A stretch of 64,000 bases of DNA from Macrotis lagotis (GCF_037893015.1 NC_133663.1:144998577-145062576); one strand, 5' to 3'; positions 11,792 to 23,975 are shown, counted from the first letter of the stretch. Program-made: numbers and translations. The notes: generated by a model not told the origin, from the letters alone.

Positions 11792-11888
11792 TTACTTGGC
11801 TTCTGCAGCATATATACTAAAATTGGAATGATACAGAGATTAGCAACCCTCTGAGCAAGTAGGCCATGCAAATTCCTGAAGAAGGAAT
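11792..11888 (+). pseudogene. RNU6 (pseudogene): U6 snRNA pseudogene
   Basis: The sequence follows U6 spliceosomal RNA almost from end to end: GGCTTCTGCAGCATATATAC, then TAAAATTGGAATGATACAGA, then GATTAGCA, GCAAGTAGGCCATGCAAATT and CCTGAAG. In real U6 the ACAGAGA box is followed by AGATTAGCATGGCCCCTGCG. Here the region after ACAGAGATTAGCA is shortened and altered, and the 5' stem and 3' end are degraded. U6 pseudogenes are common in mammals through LINE-mediated retroposition. No U6 proximal element or TATA box is visible at the expected upstream spacing, so I call it non-functional. Confidence 0.85.
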
Positions 11889-11983
11889 ATGATGAATCAG
11901 TTAAGAAATGAAGAGATTGTTGACCTGGATGCCCTTCTTAAGTGGAGATTTGGGGAGGAGTTTTTTTTTTTTTGTCTTTTTAG

Positions 11984-12094
11984 TTGGGAAGAAGATATTA
12001 ATCAGGAGGGAATACCAAAGCTGATGAAATCTTGCAGGGTGATAAAGAAGATGAAGTCAAGAGCTTATTACTAAATCATCTATCCCACTTACAG
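11984..12094 (+). other. Exon-like segment with strong splice signals
   Basis: A long T-rich tract (11961-11983) ends in TTTTTAG, then 111 bp, then CAG|GTGAGT (donor at 12095-12100). Together these look like a good acceptor and a near-consensus donor around a 37-codon, phase-neutral exon. One frame ends in a long open stretch (GDKEDEVKSLLLNHLSHLQ) but has a stop near its start (TAA at 11999), and the other frames also have stops. It may be a non-coding or decayed exon, or a chance arrangement. I recognise no protein family. Confidence 0.3.
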
Positions 12095-12100
12095 GTGAGT

Positions 12101-15100
12101 TTCCATAGTAATGAAGGCAGTGTTCAGAAAAGTCAGGTGAGAACCAGTTGTGTTTCATTGTGGAGTCAAGGCTTTAGAAGCTAAGCTACTGAATCCTTAT
12201 AACATATCCTTTCTGACTTAGGACAAAATGAATCTCCTTTTGTTGACTGTTCAATGTGCCTCATTTCATTCCAACATTGAAATTGAATTAACAGTGTACA
12301 GGTGTTAAGTCAGTTTCTAATAACCTCTCAAATTACAGGCCAATTATATGTCTGATTAGGTTTTAATTTTAAAGCATTCATAGCTTGCATTGTAATACCA
12401 GATATCAGCAGGAACAAATGAATGTTAAAAAATCTCAAAAATGAAGATATTATCGATTAAATAACTATTGGATAAGATTCCAAAAAGCATTATTTATACT
12501 GTATTTTAAAATAATTTCAAATAAGTGTTGCAGTCCTCTTATCTGAATACTGCAAATACTATAAGCATAAAAAAAACAGATCTAAGTCTAATGATGATGG
12601 AATTTTTAATATTCCAAAGAAGACTTTTTTATTTGAAACATATCACAAGTGCAATAATATACAATTCTATTAATTATTGCATTTTAAGGTCATTTAATTT
12701 CAGCATAATTCTGTCTCAACTTAAATCTACTTAAATCTCTTCTAAGTGAAACTAAATATGTTTTCCAAAATAAAAATAATATGTAGTCATATCAATACAT
12801 ATTATTAATCACATGATGTTGCATGATTACATAATGCTATGTTTCCAGGAGCAAACAAACTAAAATAGTGTATCTTATGAAATCTTTGTACGTTGATGTC
12901 AAAATGCCAATTTGATACTATAAGTGTACTTTTTTAGTGTTTGCCTAAATTATAAATTATAGTTTTGAGTATCATTCTTTAGATCACATTAAATCAATGA
13001 TTGAATACAATATTTATTTGGAAATAGGTACATTGATGAATATTTCAAGTGACTTACTGAATTCTGAAATCAAAGTTTAATGAGAATAAATCATTTAAAA
13101 TAATTAATATTACAACATTTACTTTTAGAACTTTTCAATGGATAATAACAAATTTTAAAACAACCTAAAAATATCCTAAAAAGCCCCAGAGTCTAAAGTT
13201 CTAGAACAGCTATACAAAGATAATGTCTTCTCACAAGAAAGGAGAAAGAGAAATATTAGTTTCTCAGAACTTATAAAAACACACAAAAACCCTCCTACAG
13301 AAATATCTCATTTGGAATGAGCAAACATAATTTCACTATTCAGTAGCAGATATTAGATACATATCATTGGATTTCTTTAGTGTAGCTAAATATGTTTATC
13401 TTTGAATGCAATCTCTTTAATGATCAAGTTTTATAAGTGGAATGACAAAGATTCTTTGGGCAAAACCTGAATGAGCTCATGTGAAGATATATTGATAAAG
13501 ATATTAGAAAATGACTGGATAAAATAAATTTGTTTATGGAAACAGAATAATTTGTGATGGTAATTCAGGATTATGGCATTGCCTCCAGAACTTTTTAAAA
13601 TATCATTTTTTTAAGGAGACAAGATCTATTGATTGAGTTAGATTATTATATGAAGTGTATAGTGGTCACTATAGGTTGGTCACTATTTTTGTTTCATTCC
13701 CAGAAAAATATAAAAATGAAACTACAATTATGAAACAGAAACTTGCTTTCCTTAATAAAGTTGTGATTAAGCCCCATACTATAAATATACTCTCTACTCA
13801 TCAAAAATAAATAAAATTAATGGAACCCAACCATAAATACAGACACAAATGTTGCTTGTGATTATCTATATATGATATTGATTGATAAAAATAACAATGA
13901 TATTTTAATAAATGTCACATATGGCATATTTATAATATCCAGAATACATGTAATATGGATGGTCTCAGAATATAATTAACTAACTGAAGAAATTAAAAGC
14001 TGTTAAAAATTGGATAAGAACATGACATACCTGTTCTATCTGCTACTGGAATTTTCCCTAAAAAGTTTTCAGTGAGATCACAGACAATGACATTGCATTT
14101 CTTATTTGAATACAATTGTTTAATTTGTAACAACATTACATTTTTAGCAGGATATCAACTTCAGACAATTTCTATTTGTTATTCCTTTAAAAATGGGGAT
14201 GTTAGCAATATTGATAATGGTAATCATAATTCTCTGTCATGCTCAACCCTCTTTCTTCATTTTTAAACTACCACCCCGCCCCAACCAAGAGGTAGGAGCA
14301 GTTATGTGAGACCTGGTCTGCAGCTCAAATGCAGCTCTCCCTTTCCATATCCATTATGCTACAATGAACAAAAAATTGGAGACAACCTGGCATAATGCCT
14401 AAAACTTAGTATTATAATTAATCTGCCACACTCTGTAACCCCTATGGCTAACAAACTCCTGCTGCATGTTACTTTATTCCTAAATTTTTAAAAATCATTT
14501 TTCTTTGTTAGGGTGCAATCCTCTTGAAAATAGGAATTATTTCATCTCTTTAACTCTGCTTCATATTTTTTGGTCTTGGGAATATCTACGTTTACACACA
14601 GGCTCAAACAATAAATGTATAACCTTGAACAAATAAAACTTTGCTGCAATTTTTTTCATATTTAAAAGTGGCATTATAGTGGTACTTATTTTAAAAATGT
14701 GAAAATTAAATTTATCTATTTGAATTAAGGTATTTAATCAAACAGTTTGTTCAACACATTTAAGAAGCATTATTAACTATTATTTCAATCTCTAATCAGC
14801 TAACACAACTAGCTTACAACCAATTTCTTTTATCTCATGATTATCTTCTACTTTCTCTTCAATTACACACTCAAGGCCTACTCACACCTTCCACTTTGTT
14901 TTTTTAATTCTTCCATAATGAATATTTCATGTCCCTTTTTCTATTCTTTCTCTTTACTTCATTTAGAGAAATATCAATTTCCCCACACATTGCTGGCCAT
15001 TCATTTCATAACTTAATGCAATTTATCCTTTTTCTCCTGTAGTACTAGTTCTAGTGCAGAATGAAGAAGAGTTTCTCTTACTCCCCAGTGTCACTTCTAA

Positions 15101-16122
15101 ATTGTCACCTTGCAAGGATTCCTTAATAATGTCTCCTTGTAATTTCATTCTATTAAAATTTATCTCCCAATCCAGTTTGTGGTAGTCTTGTCTATGAACC
15201 TAAGGAAATTTCTTCTTTTCCTTTAAAAAGAATTTGGTACCTCCTTACTTCTACATTTATACTCAAACATTTTAAAATTCATATCTATGCTACCTTAAAC
15301 ACTCTAATCTTTCTGTTCTTAAATGTCTTCAGGTCAATTAACCTCTGCCTCCATTCCCTCCCAGAAATGTATAGCCATCATCAAAATTTACCTTTCTTTC
15401 ATTGTTTAATTTGGATAAACAAAAAACTCTGACATTTTTCTATTTGGCCATACCATCCTATTTTTCCTTGTGCCTTAAATCAGTATTAAACTTTTCATCC
15501 CTTAATTCCTCATTATTTTTTCAGAATCTTTCTCATGCACTGAAATAACTCACTCTCTTCTTGTCTTGAATCTTTAGTGAACCGCATCAATGCTACAATT
15601 TCCTTTTATTTTAAATCCATTTCCCCCTTTTCTTATATTAGCTAATCTCTTGAGAAAACAAAACTTTAAAATATCTCCACCAATATCATCCACTTCTACT
15701 GTTTCTTCTAGATGGAATTGGAGTAATGTCATGCTATTCAACTGATTTAGGTTCTTCAAATTTTGTATTATTCAACCTTCATTGTATCCTCATTGCATAA
15801 AGGCAATCGCTTAAATTCTTAATTGATACTTAAACAAAGGGTGAATATTGTTTTATCTCCACAAGATTTCTCATATTTGTCCCTTTACTTCAACTCACAA
15901 AGTCACAACCTTGGTTTATAGGCCCAACATCTCTCACTTACTTCTTGATCTGAACTATGAAGGAAGTTAAGAGGTAGAGTTCATTTTATTAGGACAGATC
16001 AAGCAAAGGCCAGAAAATGGGAGATGGAGTTTCATACATGGGTCATATCAAGTAATCTGTCTTTGAAAGGTCTTGATGCATAATAAATTCAGAAACAGTA
16101 TACTTATTTAATTCAATTACAG
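12101..16122. other. AT-rich unique-looking DNA, no feature seen
   Basis: About 4 kb without any repeat family, open frame or structured element that I can support. The 14830-15950 part is pyrimidine-biased on the plus strand and could hide a very decayed LINE, but I could not place it. Confidence 0.5.
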
Positions 16123-16156
<34 letters not shown>

Positions 16157-16168
16157 ATTGATGATGAT
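16123..16168 (+). repeat. (GAT)n microsatellite
   Basis: About eleven near-perfect GAT units (16123-16155), followed by an interrupted continuation to 16168. Confidence 0.95.
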
Positions 16169-16179
16169 AATATTTGTAC

Positions 16180-16490
16180 TTTGTTCTGAAAGGGAACCAT
16201 GACAGATCAAGGAAGTGGTGTCAAGACAAGCACAAGAATTGGATTTGAATGATGGGCTACTGTGCTAAGTCACCAGCTGCATTTTCACTTTCAAGTCTTC
16301 TGGATCCAGTGGCCAGATATGCATCAGGATGACTGGAGATGGCCCTGGATGTGAGGTCATCAGGTTTAAGTATTTTGCCCGTGGTCACACAGCTAGTAAG
16401 TGTCATGTGTCTGGGACTGGATTTGAACTCCCATCCTCCAGACTCCAAGGACAATGCACCATCCACTGTACCACCTAACTGCCTCTTCCA
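16180..16490 (-). mobile_element. SINE with RTE-derived tail
   Basis: The minus strand reads as a tRNA/CORE-like SINE head near 16490 (GGCAGTTAGGTGGTACAGTG). Then come a B-box-like region, CTAGCTGTGTGACCACGG, and an extended tail (GGGCCATCTCCAGTCATCCT, then CTGGCCACTGGATCCAGAAG). The tail is shared with RTE LINEs in marsupials. Related copies sit at 17318-17590, 34535-34795, 61705-61862 and 63861-64000. The sequence is fairly diverged, so this is an older insertion. Confidence 0.8.
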
Positions 16491-16499
16491 GTTATAATA

Positions 16500-17317
16500 G
16501 AATTAGTAAATCTAGCATATCCTAAACTCATTTGTATTTATAATATTATAAATAAATGGTGCTGGATAAAGATTTGCCTGTGAAAATCTACTTATCTTTC
16601 CCTCCCACACTTAAGCAGTAACAAAAAGAGATTCCTTTCTAAGTAGATGTTTTCCTTGATTGTCCTGACTCCATTTGTCTAGGAGAAAAGGTATGTTAAT
16701 GAAACCAGTTATATTTTTCATATTATTTATTATGGTGATTGCTTTGCTTCATTTATACTCATCTACTATAATAGGTGATTTTTAAGTATGTTTGCACACA
16801 TAAATGATTTTTTAAGAACGCATATATGTGTTTGTGTAATGTTTTTGGTAAGTCTTAGCTTTCTTGTCATCTTAAAGTGATGATAAAGTTATTCAATTAA
16901 CCTTCATATATGGTTTACTGAAAACATATCTTTAATAATTTTCAACTCCCAAGTGAACTAAGAACTAAGGAGACTTGAATAAAAATTCAATGTGTCAGTT
17001 TGTGGTGAGGCCTAGTTATAAAACTTAGCTGGATCAGATTTAGTCTTCAGATATCCATGCATTTAAAAAAACTTACCAACAACCTAGGGTAATTCTAAAA
17101 TGATAAATAGTTCCTTATTTGAGTCTTAAGTAGGAGTAAAGAAGCTTATTTTAAGTGTGAAGAAATTTACATGATGGAATTAATTACCAAGTCTTTTCCA
17201 ATCTGTTATTTTATTTCCTTGCTGATCCTCTACTTTGGCAAAATACATAGACATATACACACAATCATATGTGTTTATGTAAGCCTATATAGATTTATGT
17301 AACTATGTATTTAAATG
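16500..17317. other. AT-rich DNA, no feature seen
   Basis: I recognise no repeat or gene here. Confidence 0.5.
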
Positions 17318-17590
17318 ATGCTTTGTTTGTTCTTCATTCTTGACGAAAATCATGATATTAATTAGGTGATGCCATAACAGTTTATGAATTGGGTTTGAGT
17401 GAGAGGATGCTAAGTCACCAGCCTCACTTTCTCCTTGGGACAACTGGAGTTTGCCCTTGATGTGATGCAAACAGGGTTAAATGACTTGTCCAGGATCACA
17501 CAGCTAGTGTCAAGAGTTTGAGACTGAATTCAAACTCCTGACCTCATGACTCTGAGACCAATGTTCTATCTACTGTACCACCTAATTTCA
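17318..17590 (-). mobile_element. SINE with RTE-derived tail, diverged
   Basis: Same family and orientation as 16180-16490. The RTE-like tail TTGTTCTTCATTCTTGACGA is at the low-coordinate end, and the tRNA-like head (TTAGGTGGTACAGTAGATAG when reversed) lies near 17585. It carries internal deletions. Confidence 0.75.
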
Positions 17591-17671
17591 CTGTATCTGT
17601 ATATGTTGTGGTTATAACTGTAAGCAAAAACTGTATATTGTTTACTATCATTGTTAATATTATTATTATTT

Positions 17672-17830
17672 GTCTCAGGTAGCGTAAAGTGTTAGGTCTG
17701 GAATCAGAAATATCTGAATTCAAATCTGACCTCAAATATTAACTAACTGAAGGACTATGGACAAGTCACTTATCCTGTATTTGCCTCAGTTGCCTGTGCT
17801 GTTATGCATATCAAATGAAATATTAATTAT
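17672..17830 (+). mobile_element. MIR/MAR1-like SINE
   Basis: The plus strand shows the CORE-SINE order: GTTAGGTCTGGAATCAGAAA, GAATTCAAATCTGACCTC, ACTATGGACAAGTCACTTAT, then TTTGCCTCAGTTGCC. Diverged. Confidence 0.65.
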
Positions 17831-17954
17831 AAAATTCTTATCACAGTGTACACCACATTTAGGAATCATATAATTGCTACATTATAATTTTTATAATAAT
17901 AGTCATTATTTTTAGTCATATGCTGTAAATGAATAAATGTATTTATGTATTATA

Positions 17955-18165
17955 TAGAGAAACTATATGACATAGTAGATAGTGCACTGGACCTGGGATT
18001 TTTAAATAGTACCTTAGATACTTCTTAGCAGTGTAACCCTGGGACATTCATTTAACCTTGCTTGCCTCACTTTTCTTATATGTAAACTGATATGGAGAAG
18101 AAACTTTTCTTTGCCAAGAAAATACCAAATGGGATCACAAAGAACGAACACAACTGAAAAACAAT
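17955..18165 (+). mobile_element. MAR1-like SINE with RTE tail
   Basis: It begins near GACATAGTAGATAGTGCACT. It continues through CAGTGTAACCCTGGGACATT and CTTATATGTAAACTGATATG, and ends with the marsupial MAR1-type tail words CTTTGCCAAGAAAATACCAA and CACAAAGAACGAACACAACT. Confidence 0.8.
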
Positions 18166-18256
18166 ACTGAACATATTTATGTAAAATACACAGTTTTGTA
18201 CACTATATATACATTTATATTTACATAAACATATGTATATTATGTACTTTTAATGC

Positions 18257-18298
18257 ATATATATATATAATATATATATATTATATATATATATATAC
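18257..18298. repeat. (TA)n microsatellite
   Basis: An interrupted run of TA dinucleotides with two phase breaks. Confidence 0.95.
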
Positions 18299-18299
18299 T

Positions 18300-18811
18300 T
18301 TAACTTTTACTTTATTCACCTCAATTTATGACTCCCTGGATTATTTATTAACCTAAGTCTAACAACTTTCTTATGCCAACAAAACTTCCTCCCTTAAGAC
18401 TTCTCCTTCCTCCCTTCTTCCTTCCTGGAGTCTCCATTTCAGAAAGCAAATTCACCAGCAAAGCTTATTTCTAAATTGGTTCAGTCCATGACTCATTGCA
18501 TCAATTCACCTTGTCCTAAGTCTAAGACATTCTCTTTCCCTTAACTCTAATTTGACTTTCTCCCATTAGAATATAAGTTCTCACAGGTCAAGGACTGTCA
18601 TTTATTTTTAGTCCCTGTCTCATTCTTTATTTTTCTCCATCCCCTTCTGACCTCAACTATCATGCCCTAAGTCTTTATCCTAAAACCTGGCTCCAAACCT
18701 GGAATTAATACATTGGAAATACCTTCTACAGGAGTCTCCTCTCTCTCTCTGATTGGCTAAATCCTTCATTAAACTCCATTTAATAAGGATCCTTGTCACA
18801 TTCCTCTAAAG
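18300..18811 (+). repeat. Possible L2-type 3' end
   Basis: CATTAGAATATAAGTTCTCA, CAGGTCAAGGACTGTCATTT and TTTTTAGTCCCTGTCTC, near 18565-18640, follow the L2 3' consensus (gaatgtaagctccttgagggcagggactgtctt). The rest of the interval is pyrimidine-rich and only tentatively included. Confidence 0.4.
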
Positions 18812-19042
18812 CAGGAGTAGAGAATATCTGGTCCTTGGAGCCATATATTGTCCAAAAAATCATTTGCTGCCAAGGCAACTGCATGTGGGACTCAAAATTC
18901 AATTAATCTAAGAATGTTTTAGGGGTATATTAATTTATGTTTGATTGAGTATAGAAGACTAAATTTTAAGTTGATATTTTTATATGGCCTGACAAAGATG
19001 TAATAAATATCGAATGACCCTTGGCAAAAAAAAATCCCTATC
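18812..19042 (+). mobile_element. Non-autonomous hAT-type DNA transposon
   Basis: The left end CAGGAGTAGAGAATATCTGG, TCCTTGGAGCCATAT mirrors the right end ATGACCCTTGGCAAAAAAAA, TCCCTATCCATG as imperfect terminal inverted repeats. The body (ATGTGGGACTCAAAATTCAA, TTTATGTTTGATTGAGTATA, AGTTGATATTTTTATATGGC) matches a hAT-derived MITE I recall from marsupial sequences. Possible decayed 8-bp flanks are CTCTAAAG and TTCTAGGT. It has no transposase. Confidence 0.65.
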
Positions 19043-19129
19043 CATGTTCTAGGTTTCATTCTGTTTTCCATCAGCTGGCAATTTTATCTCTCCCCTCCTC
19101 TACCTTCATATTTTTTTTTATATGTGGAT

Positions 19130-19235
19130 ATTTACCAATAGAATGTATATTAGGACAATGATAATTCTTTTCTTTCTTCTTGTATTTGTATTCCCAGCTC
19201 AGTGTCTGGAATGTAGTGAGGAACTAAAAAAAATG
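19130..19235 (+). repeat. L2-type 3' end fragment
   Basis: CTTGTATTTGTATTCCCAGC, TCAGTGTCTGGAATGTAGTG and AGGAACTAAAAAA resemble the L2 terminal consensus (ttgtatccccagcgcctagcacagtgcctggcacatagtagg). Confidence 0.55.
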
Positions 19236-19240
19236 GTGTT

Positions 19241-19348
19241 TATCATCTATCTACCCATCTAACTCTCTCTCTCTCTCTCCCTTTCTGTCTGCCTTTTTAT
19301 CTATCTATTCTTCTATTTACCTACCTACCCATCTATCTATTTCTACAT
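19241..19348. repeat. Compound CTAT / CT low-complexity tract
   Basis: Mixed ATCT, ACCC and CT repeats with a (CT)8-like core at 19264-19279. Confidence 0.9.
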
Positions 19349-19658
19349 TTTCCCCAGATTTTGCTTGTAATGAGTGTGTGGTCACACGCGTATGCACGTG
19401 TCTGTGTGTATTGTGTAAAAGACATCATCTACCACCTTCACACAGCAGAATTTTTTCATCAAATTACAATATCTCGGTAAAAATAAATTCATAGAAAAAA
19501 TATGTTGGATTGAAATTACCTGTGTAACTAGTAAATCCATTCCAAAATAATCCATTCCAGAAAATAACTTTCTTTGGAGTATATTGATTAGATTCATCTT
19601 AGCCTTGTCTTAATTTTGCGGCTGTGAACATAATAATGACTTGAAATTGGTTTTCTTT

Positions 19659-19805
19659 GTTGTTTGTTTTTGCAAGGTAAGGGGGTTAAATGACTTGCCC
19701 AAGATCACACAACTAAGTATTAAGTGTCTGAGACCTGATTTGAATTCAAGTCCTCTTGACTCCATGATCAGTATTCTATTGATTGTGCCACCTAATTTCC
19801 CCATT
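19659..19805 (-). mobile_element. WSINE1-like SINE
   Basis: The reverse complement shows the head near 19803 (GGGAAATTAGGTGGCACAAT), the CORE region and the GCAAAAACAAACAAC tail. A 15-bp duplication with two mismatches flanks it: AAATTGGTTTTCTTT at 19644-19658 and GAATTGGCTTTCTTC at 19806-19820. Confidence 0.88.
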
Positions 19806-20116
19806 GAATTGGCTTTCTTCAATGTGTCTAGTTGGTACATGACACTCAGTTCAGATGTTTGTCAACTGCTCTTGGGACACTTGGATGAATTTTCACTAGG
19901 TTCCTCTCTGGCAATAGGAGAGCACATATGCATACTCCCCTCAAGTAGTTGCTTCCCTATGGATTCCAACATGGAATTGTTTTATGGGAGAATGTTCTAG
20001 GATTAGAGCTGGCTTGCAAAAAAAATATAGGATAAAGTTAATTCTCAACTAATTTGAATATTTGCCATCCAAGATTTTTAAATTTATCAAATGTTTTCTA
20101 AAGATTGTTTAATTGA

Positions 20117-20265
20117 GGGGTGGCTAGGTGGCATAGTGGATAGAGCAATGGTCCTGGAGCCAGGAGTACCTGAGTTCAAATCTGGCCTCAGACACAGAAT
20201 AAGTACCTAGCTGTGTGGCCTTGGGCAAGTCACTTAATCCCATTGCCTTGCAAAAACTAAAAAGA
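20117..20265 (+). mobile_element. WSINE1-like SINE
   Basis: Complete: head GGGGTGGCTAGGTGGCATAG, B box (GAGTTCAAAT), core CTAGCTGTGTGGCCTTGGGC, and end TTGCCTTGCAAAAACTAAAA. It has an exact 17-bp target-site duplication, AAAGATTGTTTAATTGA, at 20100-20116 and 20266-20282, so this is a fairly recent insertion. Confidence 0.95.
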
Positions 20266-20282
20266 AAAGATTGTTTAATTGA

Positions 20283-22515
20283 TTGAGCTTTTATCAAATT
20301 TAGTCAAAAACTTTGCTTGATTGGTTGTTTGGTTCATCTAAGCATTAGGTGTCATTCAAACCTAGCTCTTCAGTCATATAAACAGTATCATGACGGTATA
20401 GGAATCACCATATCAGTAAACATAGCCAATTTAGTAACTTTTCATTGAATCTAAATATACCAAATATAGATTTGGAGAAGAAATAGTAACTGTGGCTACA
20501 ACAATGGAACTACCTACAAAGAAATCCCTTTTTTTCAATATGACCAAGGACTCTGAATAATTTGTTATTTCACCATGCTAAATTCAGCTGTGAATAAACA
20601 AAAATGCCCCCCCCCCTTTAATTAGAAACTAAGCCTTTATGACTGCCTGGATATAACTTTACAGAGAAACTATACTGTCAGTTGAGCAACTGGAATCTCA
20701 AAAATAAACTAAAAGCAGGGAAATTATTCTTTGGATCTTTTATTAAAAATAAAATAAAATTCTCACTGACTCCAAATTACCCTTAGAAATATTAAGAAAA
20801 CCTTGAGAGAAGCTGCAATGATGATTCAAAATGGTTCATGATAAGAAGAATAATGAATTTCTGAAATTATTACCTTCCTTCTGCTCACTAATTTTTTCAT
20901 TATTTCAGTGCAGTTTTTGCTGTGTTGGAAAATGTCCAATTTCACTAATCAGATTGTTCATTTTATCATACTGCTGCAAGATCCTGAAGGATTTTAGCTC
21001 AAGCCATATGCACATATAAAATGCTGGAATTGATTGAAATTTCTGTACTACAGAGTGTATCCATAAGAGAAATAAAAATCATTCTGACAATAAAACTACT
21101 GTTTTTACAATACTAGAATTAAAAAATGTGATCAAAATGAAAATTATTATTCCTATTAAAAGTTGTTATTCAGAGGAAACACAGAAAATTCAAAATCTAG
21201 AGGGGAAAACAAAGAGAACAACATTCTAAATCAAGTTGTCAGAACATGATTTGTTGAATATTGCTCTATTAGCTATAGAACACTTTTCTTTTATGTCTGT
21301 TAAGAGATGTTCTAAAGAAAACTGGCTACAGAAAATATAGAGGTATTTCTTATTTTATAGATATGATAACCATTACTTAAAATACAGAAGAATGACAATG
21401 AAATACAGAAAACATTACATAAATATTTTGCATGTAGCTGTCAGTAATCTGAGTGCAGTCTCTTCTCTCATTTATCTTTGCAAGGGCAAGTGAAAATGTT
21501 TGATCTGATGGTTTGTGGTTTATATCACAAATGATGAAATTTAGCATTTTATGTAATGGTTATCATGCAACACTTTTGGCATCATTGCATATTATAAAAA
21601 TGACTGAACTGTAATGTGACAGATAAATGAAAGTCCCAGTGGGGAAGTTTTCCCACCTCCTTTGCCCCCTTGTATAGTTATTCCAAATACAAATATATGA
21701 TTTGTGACTGAATCAGTAATTGCAGGTACAGAAGGAGGAGAGGACAAAATATCCATCTAGAAAAAATATGTTGAAAACTGAAAATTAACTCGGAATTCAT
21801 GGCAAGTTTTCTTGTGACCATTTCCTCATTTACCTAGGTTTCACTGGCAAAAGAATTAGTAGCATTTGTATCCAGAGATTTGTTGTGTGATATCTCTCCA
21901 TGCCTTAGTATGACAAATAAAAGGCAATTGTTGCATTAGATTAAACTTAATGTAATGTATGAGCAGACTGTTTATTTTTCTTAGTGCATGTAGATGTGAG
22001 TGGAAATGGCTTGATTTATTCAATTTTGCATCACATGAATCCAAGTGACAATGAGATATATAGTAATAGTTCTTTTTTAATTACTTGTGGTCTATAGAAA
22101 TAACAACAAGCAAAGAATGCTTTAGCATATTTGAAAGATATACAGTTAGGAATAATGTGACAGAATTGACAATAAAAGTATCAGTTCAACAGTAGAAACA
22201 TTTATTTGACAACAATATATAATAGAGTAGTGTTTGTTTCCCAAAGAAAATTGCTTAAGCACCCCATTCATGACAAAGAAATATTTCCATTTCCATAAAA
22301 ATCCACAATGCAAATCTGTATGTAAGGAATTATAGTTTCAAAATTTAAATCTAAGATTAAAATATTAATAGTCTGGGAAACCTCTTGAATCAATATTATA
22401 TTGTCTCTTTTTTTATGTTCCTTCTTACTTTCTAAAATCATTTGAATTTTTGGTTAAATTTTTGTCCATCTAGCCATAAAAGTAGGTAGAACTATACTTT
22501 AACCTATCAATTCTG
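20283..22515. other. AT-rich unique-looking DNA, no feature seen
   Basis: About 2.2 kb with no repeat family I can name and no convincing open frame. A short C run is at 20606-20615. Confidence 0.5.
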
Positions 22516-22630
22516 AGGTACCTGGAGTCAGAAATACATGAGATTAAATTGTATCTCAAAATTATTTACTGTGTGAACAAGTTGCTCCATTCAATCTCAT
22601 TTTCCCTATAAAAACCAAATAACATGAACA
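22516..22630 (+). mobile_element. MIR-like CORE-SINE fragment
   Basis: TACCTGGAGTCAGAAATACA, GAGATTAAATTGTATCTC and TGTGTGAACAAGTTGCTCCA follow the CORE-SINE order on the plus strand, with high divergence. Confidence 0.5.
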
Positions 22631-23489
22631 TTTTATGATCTTTAGGAGCATCGAATGTTTTAATAAAAGCAAAGTTTAAGATACTAGATAATATTATATA
22701 TTATTATATGGAACTTCCCAAAGCCCAAAGGATTCCATTATAGTCAGAGAGCATTTTTCATAGGAGAAAAATATAACAACAACAAAACTGGAAACAAAGT
22801 GATTTTCCTATCAAATTATTGTGTATTAATGCTATACAATATTATTATTTCATAAAAATATAATACATATAAGAATTTAGATAAATATGAAAATATTTAT
22901 ATGAATAGCAAAGAAGCAAATAAACAGAAGCAAACAAAAATAAAGTAATATGATTGAAAACAACACTTGGTAAATGAAATTCTATTAATAGTTAATACTA
23001 AGCATGACCCTGGGTGGGAGTGGGGGGGATGATTAAACACCATTCCCCTATCTTAGTAAAAAGACAGGCATAAACATTTTTGTGCAGATTTTTGTACCAG
23101 TTTCTATATAAATAATTGTTTTATATATTTAACTTAACAATTTTTCTTTGTTTTGTGAAAGGATTAAAGACAAACTGAAGATGTGAATAGAGAAATGATT
23201 ATAAGTACAAGCTATAAAAATTTAAGGGTGTCAATAATGTGAAAAAAAAAGAAAATTATGCGTTGCTGTTTATTGATCATTTGTTGAGTACCTACCAAAG
23301 TGTGACATTGTTCTAAACAGTGAGAAAAATAATAGAATATTGAATAAAATCTTTTTCTCTGAATCAATACTTATCTCAATCTCACACAACTTGATAAATT
23401 ATCAAAATATAATAATAGTTTCCAAATAAAATACCCAAAGTTTTATATATTCATATTTAAAATGTTCTTAATGTTCTTAAGTCTCTATT
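22631..23489. other. AT-rich DNA, only a weak L2-like trace
   Basis: At 23265-23350, TTTATTGATCATTTGTTGAG, TACCTACCAAAGTGTGACAT and TGTTCTAAACAGTGAG recall the L2/MIR-type phrase tttattgagcacctactatgtgccaggcactgttctaag. Otherwise nothing is recognised. Confidence 0.4.
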
Positions 23490-23975
23490 GATTGGAGAAA
23501 AAACCATGCATACTTTTTGACCTAGCAATACCACTACTGGGTCTGTATCCCATGAAAGATTTTTAAAAAGCCATAAATGTACAAAATTATTCATAACACC
23601 TCTTTTCTGGTATCAAAAGGTTTGAAATTAGGGTTGTTCATCAATTGTGGAATGACTGAACAAATATGGAGATGTGATTATGTGATTAAGATGAAACAGT
23701 ATTGTGGTATGAGAAATGAGTAGATTGATCTCTGAAAAACCTGTAAAGACTTATATAAAATGATACAAGTGAAACTGACTTTGTACAAAGTAACAACAAT
23801 ATTTTAAGATGATCAGCTCTGAATGACTTAGCCATTTTCAGCAATGAAATGACTCCAGACAACTCTGAAGGACTGATGATGAAAAAAAGCAATCTATTCC
23901 TAGAGAAAGAATTGATGGTGTTTGAATTTTCTCTCTCTCTCTCTCTATCTATCTATATCTATATATTACATATAT

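Noticed and set aside
11792-11888. Functional U6 snRNA gene
   Set aside because: Sequence after the ACAGAGA box is shortened and changed, the 3' end lacks the T-run terminator, and no upstream PSE or TATA arrangement is visible.
12100-16100. Hidden multi-exon host gene
   Set aside because: I scanned for open frames flanked by good splice sites and found no convincing series. Frames are short and AT-driven.
16123-16168. Tandem GAT tract as a CRISPR or regulatory array
   Set aside because: Three-base units with no spacers; a plain microsatellite in a mammalian genome.
21200-22100. Possible conserved non-coding element in a repeat-free stretch
   Set aside because: Absence of repeats is only indirect. 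Conservation cannot be judged from a single sequence.
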